A DNA stretch of 64,000 nt from contig NZ_OBMJ01000001.1 in NCBI RefSeq assembly GCF_900199205.1, positions 5,077,001 to 5,141,000 on the forward strand, in the 5' to 3' direction. Under the pieces are notes generated by a model. That model searched no databases and had not been told where the DNA came from. It saw only the letters and a program-made list of their open reading frames with translations. Below are positions 43,501 to 51,921 of this stretch, one piece after another (the stretch's first letter is position 1; every line of letters starts with the position of its first letter). The stretch is from Streptomyces sp. 1331.2. Its GTDB lineage: Bacteria; Actinomycetota; Actinomycetes; Streptomycetales; Streptomycetaceae. The position numbers and the translations under genes are program-made.

Positions 43501-44180
43501 AGGAGCTGCAGACCGTCGAGGCCGCCGCGGCCGAGGCCGTGGCGCGGGTCGGCGCGGAGGCCGTCGAGGCCGTCGAGGCGTCGGCCGAGCCGGTGCGCGA
43601 GGAGATCGAGGGCCAGCTGGCCCTGGAGGTCCCGGGCGTCGAGGCCGCTGCCGAGGCCCCCGTCGTGGAGGCCGCCGAGGCCGTGGTCGTCGAGGCGCCG
43701 GTCGCCGAGCAGGCCCCGGCCGCTCCGGCGGGCCGCCCGCGTCGCCGTGCGGTGCGCAAGGCGACCGCTTCGGCCGGTTCGCCGGGCACCGCCGAGATCG
43801 TGGTGCTGCAGGCGAAGGCCGAGGCGGCGCTGGAGGCGGCCCTGGAGGCCGCGACCCCGGCCGTCGCCGAGACCGCTGCCGAGGCCGCCGTCGAGGCGCC
43901 GGGCGAGCCGGTCGTCGTCGCGGAGGCCGCGGTCGCCGAGACCCCGGCCGAGGAGCCCGCCGAGGCCCCCGCCGCCGAGGCGGCGACCGAGGAGGCCGCG
44001 GCCGAGGAGGCGCCGGCGCCGAAGAAGCGGGCTGCCCGCAAGACCGCCGCGAAGAAGACGGCCGCCAAGAAGACGACCACGGCGGCCAAGAAGACCACCG
44101 CCCGCAAGACCGCCACCAAGCGGACGAGCGCGGCGGCCAAGAAGGCCGCGGCCGCCGAGGGTGATACGGCGGCCGAGTAG
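40572..44180 (+). CDS. rne: Ribonuclease E/G
   Basis: Endoribonuclease for mRNA decay and rRNA/tRNA maturation, about 1202 residues. The catalytic core is in the middle (about 530-970): an S1 domain around HYVNKEQATSYVGNVYLGK, the 5' sensor/RNase H region, the DNase I-like part VVIDVNTGKFVGQGG with the metal-binding Asp residues and VIDFIDM, and the zinc-link CVHC near 935. It is flanked by a ~500-residue Ala/Glu/Pro/Arg-rich disordered N-terminal region with RRRR patches and a C-terminal region ending in AAKK repeats. This centred core is typical of streptomycete enzymes. ATG 40572 gives MLDNTDPQQ. Confidence 0.93.
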   Translation: MLDNTDPQQTAATEQNEAAAAGGEGASAAPPRRRRRAVSRPAGTPQGAAAEAAETVLPAEAPAVETAAAAAAEPVAEKPVRARRTRKRAEAPAGAPEASAIVVTAADAAVTPVEEQPAAKAGKAEKAETAEKPVRARRTRKRAEAPAGAPAAEAPAAVEAPVVETPAPAAEPVAEEAPAAPARRPRRRRVVEAAPVVEAPVEEPAAEEPAAEEPVVSEEAEEEAVEPVAETAPAAAPAPAVEAEPHHRVRRRAVRPATAVFQAPVFQEPAPYVAPAAPAAPSGPAAAQQPAAAPAPVEAPAAVEGAEDEEYEYSGVGRRRRVRARVESGRRKPAAAARAEAPAAKAPVVQAPAVEAPAAEAPAVEARAAAGPEAEGDWEEDGRPSRRRRRGGRRRRRGEAEEFEAAEAVETEQPAAEEPARAVAEEEDEEEDDDLAAGLSSSRRRRRRRRRSGEAGAVETAETTEDGVRTVVKVREPRRRSTEPSFDPDEVQSIKGSTRLEAKKQRRREGRELGRRRVPIITEAEFLARRESVERVMVVRQNGQRTQIGVLEDGVLVEHYVNKEQATSYVGNVYLGKVQNVLPSMEAAFVDIGKGRNAVLYAGEVNFGALGGHGGPRRIESVLKSGQSVLVQVSKDPIGHKGARLTSQISLPGRYLVYVPEGSMTGISRKLPENERARLKQILKKIVPDDAGVIVRTAAEGASEEELTRDVQRLQQQWEDIQKKATTGNAPALLYGEPDMTVRVVRDIFNEDFTKVIVSGDEAWKTIHEYVSNVAPDLAERLQRWTSEVDVFATYRIDEQLMKALDRKVWLPSGGSLVIDRTEAMVVIDVNTGKFVGQGGNLEETVTRNNIEAAEEIVRQLRLRDLGGIIVIDFIDMVLESNRDLVLRRLLECLGRDRTKHQVAEVTSLGLVQMTRKRVGQGLLESFSEACVHCNGRGVIVHMEQPSVHVHAPAAAAGEAASGGKRRRRGKGGAAHEELQTVEAAAAEAVARVGAEAVEAVEASAEPVREEIEGQLALEVPGVEAAAEAPVVEAAEAVVVEAPVAEQAPAAPAGRPRRRAVRKATASAGSPGTAEIVVLQAKAEAALEAALEAATPAVAETAAEAAVEAPGEPVVVAEAAVAETPAEEPAEAPAAEAATEEAAAEEAPAPKKRAARKTAAKKTAAKKTTTAAKKTTARKTATKRTSAAAKKAAAAEGDTAAE

Positions 44181-44187
44181 TGCCCAC

Positions 44188-44218
44188 GCCCGGGGCGGGA
44201 GTCGTTCCCGCCCCGGGC
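44188..44218. terminator. Hairpin terminator after rne
   Basis: Thirteen-base perfect stem GCCCGGGGCGGGA / TCCCGCCCCGGGC with a five-base loop, eight bases after the rne stop. Confidence 0.85.
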
Positions 44219-44408
44219 CGTACGGGCCGGTTTGCCCCCTGGGCGGCCGGTCCGTATTCTTGACCATCGGCGTGTCTACGCCATGCTCCCGAGCACATCA
44301 CCTTCCCGAAGCACCGCGTCCGCGCGGTACGGAGGGAAGAGGCTCCTGTGTCCGTACCCAGGTGGCTGGCGTCGGGGGTTCAGACCGAGCAAGGAAAGCA
44401 GGTACCGC
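44219..44408 (+). promoter_or_regulatory. Leader of the rplU-rpmA operon
   Basis: 190 bases between the rne terminator and rplU. TTGACC at about 44260 may be a -35 box, and short stems follow. L21 operons of other phyla have autoregulatory leaders, but no consensus is identifiable here. AAGGAAAG precedes the rplU ATG. Confidence 0.35.
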
Positions 44409-44726
44409 ATGTACGCGATCGTTCGCGCAGGCGGCCGCCAGCACAAGGTCGCCGTGGGCGACGTGCTGGAGATCGACCGTATCGAGGCCAAGCCGGGTGA
44501 CTCGGTCGAGCTCTCGACCATCCTCGTCGTCGACGGTGACGCTGTCACCTCCGACCCGTGGGTCCTGGCCGGCGTGAAGGCTCACGCCGAGGTGGTCGAC
44601 CAGACCAAGGGTGACAAGATCGTCATCCTGCGCTACAAGAACAAGACCGGCTACCGCCGCCGTCAGGGTCACCGTCAGCAGCACACCGCGGTGCGCATCA
44701 CCAGCATCGACTCGGTCAGCAAGTAA
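44409..44726 (+). CDS. rplU: 50S ribosomal protein L21
   Basis: A 105-residue large-subunit protein that binds 23S rRNA next to L20. The start MYAIVRAGGRQHKVAVGD and the C-terminal KNKTGYRRRQGHRQQHTAVRI (split by the conserved RRRQGHRQ) are classical. ATG 44409 with AAGGAAAG upstream, rather than the in-frame start at 44232. It is followed after 14 bases by rpmA. Confidence 0.98.
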   Translation: MYAIVRAGGRQHKVAVGDVLEIDRIEAKPGDSVELSTILVVDGDAVTSDPWVLAGVKAHAEVVDQTKGDKIVILRYKNKTGYRRRQGHRQQHTAVRITSIDSVSK

Positions 44727-44740
44727 GGGGTTAGCGAGAT

Positions 44741-44998
44741 ATGGCACACAAGAAGGGCGCAAGCTCTACCCGTAACGGCCGTGACTCGAACGCCCAGCGC
44801 CTCGGCGTGAAGCGCTTCGGCGGCCAGGTCGTCTCGGCCGGCGAGATCCTCGTCCGCCAGCGCGGCACCCACTTCCACCCGGGTGCGGGCGTCGGTCGCG
44901 GTGGCGACGACACCCTGTTCGCGCTGACCGCCGGTGCCGTGCAGTTCGGCAACCGCCGCGGCCGCAAGGTCGTCAACATCGTGGCCGTCGAGGCCTGA
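44741..44998 (+). CDS. rpmA: 50S ribosomal protein L27
   Basis: An 85-residue ribosomal protein whose N-terminus reaches the peptidyl transferase centre. MAHKKGASSTRNGRDSNAQR is complete and begins without the cleavable N-terminal extension seen in Firmicutes. Co-transcribed with rplU, and upstream of obg as in most bacteria. Confidence 0.98.
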   Translation: MAHKKGASSTRNGRDSNAQRLGVKRFGGQVVSAGEILVRQRGTHFHPGAGVGRGGDDTLFALTAGAVQFGNRRGRKVVNIVAVEA

Positions 44999-45036
44999 GT
45001 CCCCGCGGACTCCCGAGTCACATAACGACTCACAGT

Positions 45037-45070
45037 GAAGGGTGGGCCGGAATTCTCCGGTCCACCCTTC
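45037..45070. terminator. Hairpin between rpmA and obg
   Basis: GAAGGGTGGGCCGGA pairs with TCCGGTCCACCCTTC (one G-T wobble) around a four-base loop. It lies only ~49 bases before the obg start, so it may attenuate rather than fully separate the genes. Confidence 0.8.
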
Positions 45071-45118
45071 GCGCTTTACGCAGGTAGAAGCAGACTCTCG
45101 CGCACTGGAGGCACACCC

Positions 45119-46600
45119 ATGACCACCTTCGTGGACCGCGTCGAACTTCACGTCGCCGCGGGTAACGGGGGCCACGGCTGCGCCTCCGTGCACCGCGAGA
45201 AGTTCAAGCCGCTCGGCGGCCCGGACGGCGGCAACGGCGGGGAGGGCGGCAGCGTCATCCTCACCGTGGACTCGCAGGTCACCACCCTGCTGGAGTACCA
45301 CCACTCGCCCAAGCGCAAGGCCACCAACGGCAAGCCGGGCGCGGGCGGCAACCGCACCGGCGCCGACGGCGAGGACCTCGTCCTGCTGGTGCCGGACGGC
45401 ACCGTGGTGCTCGACCGCAAGGGCAACGTGCTGGCCGACCTCGTCGGCCACGGCACCAGCTTCGTCGCCGCCCAGGGCGGCCGCGGCGGCCTCGGCAACG
45501 CCGCGCTGGCCTCGGCCCGCCGCAAGGCGCCCGGCTTCGCGCTGCTCGGCGAGCCCGGCGAGGCCCGTGACATCGTCATGGAGCTCAAGTCCGTCGCCGA
45601 CGTGGCCCTGGTGGGCTACCCGAGCGCCGGCAAGTCCTCGCTGATCTCGGTGCTCTCCGCCGCCAAGCCGAAGATCGCGGACTACCCGTTCACCACCCTG
45701 ATCCCCAACCTCGGCGTGGTCACCGCCGGCGACACCGTCTACACCATCGCCGACGTGCCCGGCCTGATCCCGGGCGCCAGCCAGGGACGCGGCCTGGGCC
45801 TGGAGTTCCTGCGCCACGTCGAGCGCTGCTCGGTGCTGGTGCACGTGCTGGACTGCGCCACCCTGGAGCCCGGCCGCGACCCGCTGAGCGACCTGGAGAC
45901 CATCGAGGCCGAGCTCGCCGAGTACGGCGGTCTGGAGGACCGCCCGCGCCTGGTCGCGCTCAACAAGGTGGACGTGCCGGACGGCCAGGACATCGCCGAC
46001 CTGACCCGCGCCTCCCTGGAGGAGCGCGGCTACCAGGTGTTCGAGGTCTCCGCCGCCTCCCGCAAGGGCCTGCGCGAGCTGAGCTTCGCGGTGGCCAAGA
46101 TCGTCGCCGAGGCGCGCGCCGCCAAGCCGGTCGAGGAGTCCACCCGGATCGTGCTGCGGCCCGCCGCCGTCGACGACGCGGGCTTCACCATCACCGAGGA
46201 GGACGGCGCCTACCGCATCCGCGGCGTCAAGCCGGAGCGCTGGGTCCGCCAGACCGACTTCAGCAACGACGAGGCCGTCGGCTACCTCGCCGACCGGCTG
46301 GCCCGCCTCGGCGTCGAGGAGAAGCTGTGGAAGGTCGGGGCGCAGGAGGGCGACACCGTCATCATCGGCCCGGACGAGAACGCCGTCGTCTTCGACTGGG
46401 AGCCGACCATGGCCGCCGGCGCGGAGATGCTCGGCCGCCGCGGTGAGGACCACCGCATGGAGACCCAGCGCCCGGCGGTCGACCGCCGCCGGGAGAAGCA
46501 GCGGGGCCGGGACGCGGCCGAGGCCGAGTTCCTCGCCTTCGAGGCGCTCTCCAGCGGCCGCCAGGCCGCCATCGAGGGCGACGACGAAGACGAGGACTGA
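45119..46600 (+). CDS. obgE: GTPase Obg (CgtA)
   Basis: Ribosome-associated GTPase of 493 residues involved in 50S assembly; in Streptomyces it is linked to sporulation onset. The glycine-rich Obg domain (residues 1-158, e.g. GGNGGEGGSVIL) is followed by the G domain with G1 GYPSAGKSSL, G3 DVPGLI and G4 NKVD, then the OCT domain (KPERWVRQTDFSNDEAVGYL) and an acidic tail. ATG 45119 with GGAGG upstream. A strong hairpin follows. Confidence 0.98.
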   Translation: MTTFVDRVELHVAAGNGGHGCASVHREKFKPLGGPDGGNGGEGGSVILTVDSQVTTLLEYHHSPKRKATNGKPGAGGNRTGADGEDLVLLVPDGTVVLDRKGNVLADLVGHGTSFVAAQGGRGGLGNAALASARRKAPGFALLGEPGEARDIVMELKSVADVALVGYPSAGKSSLISVLSAAKPKIADYPFTTLIPNLGVVTAGDTVYTIADVPGLIPGASQGRGLGLEFLRHVERCSVLVHVLDCATLEPGRDPLSDLETIEAELAEYGGLEDRPRLVALNKVDVPDGQDIADLTRASLEERGYQVFEVSAASRKGLRELSFAVAKIVAEARAAKPVEESTRIVLRPAAVDDAGFTITEEDGAYRIRGVKPERWVRQTDFSNDEAVGYLADRLARLGVEEKLWKVGAQEGDTVIIGPDENAVVFDWEPTMAAGAEMLGRRGEDHRMETQRPAVDRRREKQRGRDAAEAEFLAFEALSSGRQAAIEGDDEDED

Positions 46601-46623
46601 TCCCGCGCGCAGCCGCTGACGCC

Positions 46624-46663
46624 GAACGGCCCCCGCCGACCTTCCGGTCGACGGGGGCCGTTC
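46624..46663. terminator. Hairpin terminator between obg and the convergent lipoprotein gene
   Basis: GAACGGCCCCCG...CGAC pairs with GTCG...CGGGGGCCGTTC, one mismatch, six-base loop. Confidence 0.85.
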
Positions 46664-46692
46664 GCCTGCCCGGTGGCAGTGGTGACGGATCG

Positions 46693-47478
46693 TCACTTCG
46701 TCCAGGCGGCCTGGACCTTGGTGATGTCGGTCGAGTCGCCGTAGCCGATCATCACCGGCGAACCGCCGGCCGGGAAGCTCACGATGTCGCAGCCCTTGAA
46801 CTCCACGCCCTTGGTGGCGCCCGAGAAGCTCGGGGTGGTGCACTTGGCGATCGGGGTCGAGCCGACCGGGTTGGCGAAGCTCGCGGTGTTGCCCGAGGCG
46901 TCGTAGACCTTGAGCTTGGAATCGGGGGCGCTGAAGGTCAGCTTGGTGTCCCCGAGGTTCTTCATCGTCCAGCTGACGTAGTAGAGCGCGCGGCCGTCCA
47001 GACCGGCCGTGTTGGCCTTGGCGTCCTGGAAGTCCTTGAGCGAGCCCGGGGCCACGCCGGTGACGGTGAACTCCAGCTTGGCGTTGATGTTCGAGGTCTT
47101 GTCGGTGAAGTCCACGGTGGCCGGCTGGCCGAACTTCACCGCGGTGCCGGCCTGCGGCAGCTTGCCGCCGCCGGCCCCGCCGCCCGCGGCCCCGGCCGTC
47201 CCGGCGCCGCCGGTGGCCGCGCCGCCCGTGGCCGCACCGGTGGCCCCGCCCGTGGCCGCGCCCGAGGGGGCGGCGGTCGAACCGCCGGCCGCACCGCCGG
47301 TGGCGGCACCCCCGGAGGCCCCGCCGGTGGTGGCCCCGCCGGTCGGCGCCGGAGCGGCACCGGTCGCACCGCCGGTACCGGTCGACGGGTCCGAGTTGTC
47401 CGGACCGCAGGCCGCGAGCGACAGCGCGGTGGCCGCCGCCAGGGCGGCGACGGTCAGCTTGGTGGTGTACGAACGCAT
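46693..47478 (-). CDS. Secreted lipoprotein with Gly/Ala/Thr-rich linker (DUF4352-like)
   Basis: A 261-residue lipoprotein. The signal peptide ends in a lipobox (ATALSLAACGPD, Cys near residue 24). A low-complexity linker of about 75 residues follows, built from ATGGA/TGGAAGG units, then a compact beta-rich domain (about 105-261) with two cysteines (AKCTTPSF and KGCDIVSF) that may form a disulphide. The C-terminal domain resembles the DUF4352 immunoglobulin-like domains of actinobacterial surface lipoproteins. Role unknown. ATG 47478 is chosen because the lipobox position fits it; the longer frame from 47769 does not. Confidence 0.8.
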   Translation of the reverse strand: MRSYTTKLTVAALAAATALSLAACGPDNSDPSTGTGGATGAAPAPTGGATTGGASGGAATGGAAGGSTAAPSGAATGGATGAATGGAATGGAGTAGAAGGGAGGGKLPQAGTAVKFGQPATVDFTDKTSNINAKLEFTVTGVAPGSLKDFQDAKANTAGLDGRALYYVSWTMKNLGDTKLTFSAPDSKLKVYDASGNTASFANPVGSTPIAKCTTPSFSGATKGVEFKGCDIVSFPAGGSPVMIGYGDSTDITKVQAAWTK

Positions 47479-47790
47479 GATGCGCTTTTCTCCCGGGCGC
47501 GCAGCCGCGAACCGTTGCCGGCATGCCCAGTGCGGCGCCGCCCTCTCGTGACAGGAAGGGTCGAAGACGAAATGGGTCCAGCGGGCAAGAAGCCGTCCCC
47601 CGATCTGGCTTTCGGTCAGGGACCATACCAGCCATCCGGATTGTCGACCGGTCTGTGGCAAGCCCGTGACCAGGCCGGGTCCAGCCGGTGAAACGGCCTT
47701 CGGGAGACCTGCGCGAATCGCGTAGATTTCGGGGGTGACGGCAGGCCGGGCCCGCCGTACCCGCACCACACCGGAAGGGCGTACAGCCAG
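47479..47790. other. Divergent intergenic region, lipoprotein / proB
   Basis: 312 bases holding both promoters. TAGATT at 47727-47732 is a fair -10 box for proB. No gene or named regulatory element is recognised. Confidence 0.4.
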
Positions 47791-48927
47791 ATGAGCGAGG
47801 ACTTTCTGCGGGAGGAGGTGCTGACCGCACGACGGATCGTCGTCAAGGTCGGCTCCTCCTCACTCACCACGGCGGCCGGCGGCCTGGACGCCGACCGCGT
47901 CGACGCCCTGGTGGACGCGCTCGCCAAAGTGCGCAGCCGCCCCGACGCACCCGAGGTCGTGCTCGTCTCCTCCGGCGCCATCGCCGCCGGACTCGCCCCG
48001 CTCGGCCTGGAGAAGCGCCCCAAGGACCTGGCCCGCCAGCAGGCCGCCGCCAGCGTCGGCCAGGGACTGCTCGTCGCCCGCTACACCGCCTCCTTCGCCC
48101 GGTACGGCATCCGGGTCGGCCAGGTGCTGCTCACCGCCGAGGACGCCAGCCGGCGTGCCCACTACCGCAACGCCTACCGCACCCTGGACCAGCTGCTGGC
48201 CATGGGCGCGATGCCGATCGTCAACGAGAACGACACCGTCGCCACCGCCGAAATCAAGTTCGGCGACAACGACCGGCTCGCCGCGCTCGTCGCCCACCTC
48301 GTCCGGGCCGACCTGCTGGTCCTGCTCTCCGACGTGGACGGCCTCTACGACGGCGACCCGTCCCGCCCCGGCACCAGCCGGATCGCCCGGGTCAGCGGCC
48401 CGCACGACCTCGACGGCATCGAGATCGGCAGCGCGGGCAAGGCCGGCGTCGGCACCGGCGGCATGGTCACCAAGGTCGAGGCGGCCCGGATCGCCACCGG
48501 CGCGGGCATCCCCGTCGTGCTCACCGCCGCCAGCCAGGCCGCCGACGCCCTCGCCGGCCGCTCCACCGGCACCCTCTTCCTGCGCACCGGCGCCCGCACC
48601 TCCGACCGGATGCTCTGGCTGGCCCACGCGAGCAGCCCGCGCGGCGCCCTGCACCTGGACGCGGGGGCCGTCGAGGCGGTCGTCTCCGGCGGTGCCTCGC
48701 TGCTCCCGGCCGGGGTCACCAAGGTCGACGGGGAGTTCGCCGCGGGTGATCCGGTGGACCTTCTTGCCGAAAACGGCCACATCGTCGCCCGCGGACTGGT
48801 CAACTTTGATGCGAGGGAGTTGCCCCGCCTGCTCGGCCGGTCCACCCGCGACCTGGCCCAGGAGTTGGGCGCCGCCTACGAGCGCGAGGTCGTCCACCGC
48901 GACGACCTGGTCGTTCTGCGCGGCTGA
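47791..48927 (+). CDS. proB: Glutamate 5-kinase
   Basis: First enzyme of proline synthesis: it phosphorylates glutamate to the 5-phosphate. The N-terminal amino-acid-kinase domain (RRIVVKVGSSSLTT near residue 13, MPIVNENDTVATAEIKFGDND near 143-162 in two motifs, GTGGMVTKVEAA near 228) is followed by a C-terminal PUA domain (about 280-378). The 378-residue length is standard. proA, the next pathway enzyme, lies 0.8 kb downstream with one small gene between. Proline usually feeds back on the kinase domain. Confidence 0.97.
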   Translation: MSEDFLREEVLTARRIVVKVGSSSLTTAAGGLDADRVDALVDALAKVRSRPDAPEVVLVSSGAIAAGLAPLGLEKRPKDLARQQAAASVGQGLLVARYTASFARYGIRVGQVLLTAEDASRRAHYRNAYRTLDQLLAMGAMPIVNENDTVATAEIKFGDNDRLAALVAHLVRADLLVLLSDVDGLYDGDPSRPGTSRIARVSGPHDLDGIEIGSAGKAGVGTGGMVTKVEAARIATGAGIPVVLTAASQAADALAGRSTGTLFLRTGARTSDRMLWLAHASSPRGALHLDAGAVEAVVSGGASLLPAGVTKVDGEFAAGDPVDLLAENGHIVARGLVNFDARELPRLLGRSTRDLAQELGAAYEREVVHRDDLVVLRG

Positions 48928-49103
48928 CCGGCCCCGGGGGCCGGCACCGGCCGATCGGCACAGTGTGGACGGCGGGCCGCTGCGAACGGGAGCGGTCCGG
49001 CCACGGGCGAGGAGGGGCGCAGCCGCACCCGTCGGCCCGGAGCCGACGGGGACGGGTGGGGGACGGTGGGGACGACAGGACATCGCCGAACAGGAGGCCG
49101 CCG

Positions 49104-49622
49104 GTGGAACGCAGGCGCGAGGCAGCGCTGACCGGAGGGACGGCGGGCCGGCGGCTGACCAGCATCGACGGCGGACGCGGGGACGGCCCCGCCGAGCCGG
49201 CCGGTCCGCCACACCAGAGGCCCGGGGGAGCGCGCAGGCCGCAGCGCACGGACGCGGCACAACCGCCCACCGTGCCCGAGCAGGCACGGCTGTGGCACGT
49301 GGTGCTGAGCGTGGCCGGTCAGGTCACCCCACTGTCCTCGCTGCGCGCCTCGCTTGAGCAACTGGCGCACGACCACTCGTTCTTCCTGACCGCCCGCTAC
49401 GCGGCCGATCACGCCGAGATCCGCTACTGGGAACAGGCCCGGGACCTGCACGACGCGGCGGCGATGGCGCTGCGGCTGTGGGGCGAGCACAAGGTCACCG
49501 CGAAGCTGCCGCCGTGGGAGATCGTCGGTCTTGAGGTCGTCGACCGGACGACCTACCACAAGCGGGTGGCCGAGGGCTTCGGCGATCCGCCGCCGCACCT
49601 GGGCGGGGTGCACCCGTACTGA
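49104..49622 (+). CDS. Conserved hypothetical protein between proB and proA
   Basis: A protein of about 172 residues. The last ~115 residues (from RLWHVVLSVAGQVTPLSSL) look folded and contain HSFFLTARYAADHAEIRYWEQA and LPPWEIVGLEVVDR; I recall this as a streptomycete family without assigned function. The first ~55 residues are Pro/Arg/Gly-rich and disordered. The GTG at 49104 is chosen because a perfect AGGAGG lies six bases upstream; the alternative GTG at 49272 would keep only the folded part. No catalytic motif is visible. Confidence 0.7.
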   Translation: MERRREAALTGGTAGRRLTSIDGGRGDGPAEPAGPPHQRPGGARRPQRTDAAQPPTVPEQARLWHVVLSVAGQVTPLSSLRASLEQLAHDHSFFLTARYAADHAEIRYWEQARDLHDAAAMALRLWGEHKVTAKLPPWEIVGLEVVDRTTYHKRVAEGFGDPPPHLGGVHPY

Positions 49623-49750
49623 GCCGTACCGGGCCCGTCGCGGCGGGGTCGGCGGGCCGGTTCGCCCGGTGGTCCCGGTCGGCGTCCCAGCGGCGTCCCG
49701 CCGGGTGTCTCACCGGGCGAAATACCGGCCGGGGCGGCGCGCGCAGTCGC

Positions 49751-49763
49751 TACCCTTGGCGGC
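49751..49763 (+). promoter_or_regulatory. Leaderless proA promoter (-10 box)
   Basis: TACCCT at 49751-49756 lies seven bases before the ATG at 49764, so transcription should begin at or next to the start codon. No ribosome binding site is present. The same arrangement recurs at 51909 and 63820. Confidence 0.6.
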
Positions 49764-51086
49764 ATGACCAGCGACCTCGCCACCGCCGACAGCCCCGTCC
49801 TCGCCGTAGCGCGCCGAGCCCGGGAGGCCGCCGCCGCGCTCGCCCCGCTGCCGCGCAGGGCGAAGGACGCCGCGCTGCTGGCGATCGCGGACGCGCTGGT
49901 CGCCCGCAGCGCCGAGATCGTCGCGGCCAACGCCGAGGACGTGGCCCGGGCCCGGGAGGCCGGCACGGCCGAGTCGGTGGTCGACCGGCTGACGCTCACC
50001 GACGAGCGGATCGCCGCGATCGCCTCCGACGTGCGCGACGTGGCCGGCCTGCCCGACCCGGTCGGCGAGGTGGTGCGCGGCTACACGCTGCCGAACGGCC
50101 TGGACGTGCGGCAGGTCCGGGTGCCGCTCGGCGTGGTCGGCATCATCTACGAGGCCCGGCCGAACGTCACCGCGGACGCCGCCGCGCTCTGCCTCAAGTC
50201 CGGCAACGCGGTGCTGCTGCGCGGCTCGGCCTCGGCCTACCGCTCGAACACCGCGCTGGTCGCCGTCCTGCGGGACGCCGTCGCCGCGGCCGGGCTGCCC
50301 GCCGACGCGATCCAGCTGGTGCCCGGGGAGAGCCGCGACTCGGTGCAGGAGCTGATGCGCGCCCGCGGCTACGTCGACGTACTGATCCCGCGCGGCGGCG
50401 CCTCGCTCATCCGGACCGTCGTCGAGGGCTCGACCGTCCCGGTGATCGAGACCGGCACCGGCAACTGCCACGTCTACGTGGACGCCGACACCGACCTGGC
50501 GATGGCCGTCGGCATCCTGCTGAACTCCAAGGCGCAGCGGGTCAGCGTCTGCAACGCGGCCGAGACCCTGCTGGTCCACCAGGACGTCGCGGACGCCTTC
50601 CTGCCGCTCGCCCTGGCCGCCCTCGCCGAGGCCGGGGTGACCGTGCACGGCGACGAGGCGGTGCTCAAGGCCGCCGAGGGCGGCCAGGCCACCGTGGTGC
50701 CCGCGACCGACGAGGACTGGGGCGCCGAGTACCTGTCGCTGGACCTGGCCGCGGCCGTGGTGCCCTCGCTGGAGGCCGCCGTCGACCACATCCGCCGCTG
50801 GTCCTCCGGCCACACCGAGGCGATCGTCACCACCTCGCAGGCCGCCGCCCGCCGCTTCACCCAGTTGGTCGACTCGACCACGGTCGCCGTCAACGCCTCC
50901 ACCCGTTTCACCGACGGCGGTGAGTTCGGCTTCGGCGCGGAGATCGGCATCTCCACCCAGAAGCTGCACGCCCGCGGCCCGATGGGCCTGCCCGAGCTGA
51001 CCAGCACCAAGTACATCGTCACCGGTGACGGGCACGTGCGGGGCGAGGCGACGCAGACCGTCGGCGGGAGCTCGGACGCCCGCTGA
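49764..51086 (+). CDS. proA: Gamma-glutamyl phosphate reductase
   Basis: Second proline enzyme, reducing glutamyl-5-phosphate to the semialdehyde with NADPH. Aldehyde-dehydrogenase-fold features: LGVVGIIYEARPNVTADAA near residue 125 (two overlapping motifs), KSGNAVLLRGS, and the catalytic Cys in RVSVCNAAETLLVH near residue 260, then GEFGFGAEIGISTQKLHARGP in the C-terminal part. 440 residues, complete. Probably leaderless from its own TACCCT box. Confidence 0.97.
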   Translation: MTSDLATADSPVLAVARRAREAAAALAPLPRRAKDAALLAIADALVARSAEIVAANAEDVARAREAGTAESVVDRLTLTDERIAAIASDVRDVAGLPDPVGEVVRGYTLPNGLDVRQVRVPLGVVGIIYEARPNVTADAAALCLKSGNAVLLRGSASAYRSNTALVAVLRDAVAAAGLPADAIQLVPGESRDSVQELMRARGYVDVLIPRGGASLIRTVVEGSTVPVIETGTGNCHVYVDADTDLAMAVGILLNSKAQRVSVCNAAETLLVHQDVADAFLPLALAALAEAGVTVHGDEAVLKAAEGGQATVVPATDEDWGAEYLSLDLAAAVVPSLEAAVDHIRRWSSGHTEAIVTTSQAAARRFTQLVDSTTVAVNASTRFTDGGEFGFGAEIGISTQKLHARGPMGLPELTSTKYIVTGDGHVRGEATQTVGGSSDAR

Positions 51087-51164
51087 GCCGGGGGACGGGA
51101 ACCGGCCGTCACACGGGTGACGGACCAACTGCCGGGAGCCACAGACAAATCGCCCGGCCGGTAA

Positions 51165-51176
51165 TACGCTGAATCC
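51165..51176 (+). promoter_or_regulatory. Leaderless promoter (-10 box) of the FDEaFV membrane protein
   Basis: TACGCT at 51165-51170 lies six bases before GTG 51177, with no Shine-Dalgarno sequence. Confidence 0.5.
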
Positions 51177-51764
51177 GTGGCTGAGGATGTGGGGGGCTTG
51201 CCGTACCCCGACGGCGCCGACCACGGTGGTGCGGACGACGAGTTCGCCACCGTGGTCTTCGATGAGGCCTTCGTCCGGTCCGCCGCCGTGCACGAGCCGA
51301 CCGCCAAGGAGCGGCAACTCGCCGCTGCCGAGGCCCGGTTCGAGTCGGACGCTGCGGGCGCGGGCTGGGGCCATGAGGTCCCGGCCGGGGACGGGCTGCC
51401 GCTGGAGCTGCGCCCGTACCCGAGCGGACTGGACGCGGACCACCTCTACCCCGACCCCTGGTCGGGAACGGGCCGCTCGGCCGGGCGCCAGGGCCGGCGC
51501 CGGTGGCGGCGCGGCTTCGACCCGGTGGGCGGCCGCGGCCGGTACGTGGCCCAGCAGCGCTGGCACCGGCCGGTGGCCTGGGTGCTCGCCGTGATCATGG
51601 GCGTGAGCCTGGTGGCGGTCGCGGTCGCGGCGGTCTACCAGGGCGTGGGCGGCTCCCCGAGCGCGCCCCGCAGGCCGGAGTCCGGCAGCAGTAGCGCCGG
51701 GGTGGACCCGCGCCCGGCGCCCGCCGAGCCCTTGCCGGTGGTCACCGCCGCACCGGCGGGCTGA
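51177..51764 (+). CDS. Single-span membrane protein with N-terminal FDEaFV motif
   Basis: A 195-residue protein. N-terminal cytoplasmic part with the segment DEFATVVFDEAFVRSAA followed by ER residues, a basic stretch (RRWRRGF), one transmembrane helix near residues 138-160 (WVLAVIMGVSLVAVAVAAVY), and a Pro/Ser-rich external tail. The N-terminal motif is shared with the next gene, so the two are probably diverged partners of one membrane assembly. Function unknown; such pairs follow proA in streptomycetes. Confidence 0.75.
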   Translation: MAEDVGGLPYPDGADHGGADDEFATVVFDEAFVRSAAVHEPTAKERQLAAAEARFESDAAGAGWGHEVPAGDGLPLELRPYPSGLDADHLYPDPWSGTGRSAGRQGRRRWRRGFDPVGGRGRYVAQQRWHRPVAWVLAVIMGVSLVAVAVAAVYQGVGGSPSAPRRPESGSSSAGVDPRPAPAEPLPVVTAAPAG

Positions 51765-51908
51765 GGCCCGCCTCCGGGCCACGGCCTGCGTCCGGGCTTC
51801 CGCACGGATGTCGGTGTGGAGGCCGCGCGGGCGTACGCCCCGGGTGGTGCTCACCGAGCGTCCCCGGGAATCTGCGCCGGGCCCCTCGTGGCGGCGCGGG
51901 TGTCCGCC

Positions 51909-51921
51909 TACCCTTGGTGGT
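51909..51921 (+). promoter_or_regulatory. Leaderless promoter (-10 box) of the second FDEsFV protein
   Basis: TACCCT at 51909-51914 lies seven bases before ATG 51922, the same geometry as proA. Confidence 0.55.

Noticed and set aside
40200..44267. 1355-residue open frame opposite rne
   Set aside because: Repetitive Gly/Leu/Arg translation with no family features; an antisense shadow of the low-complexity rne gene.
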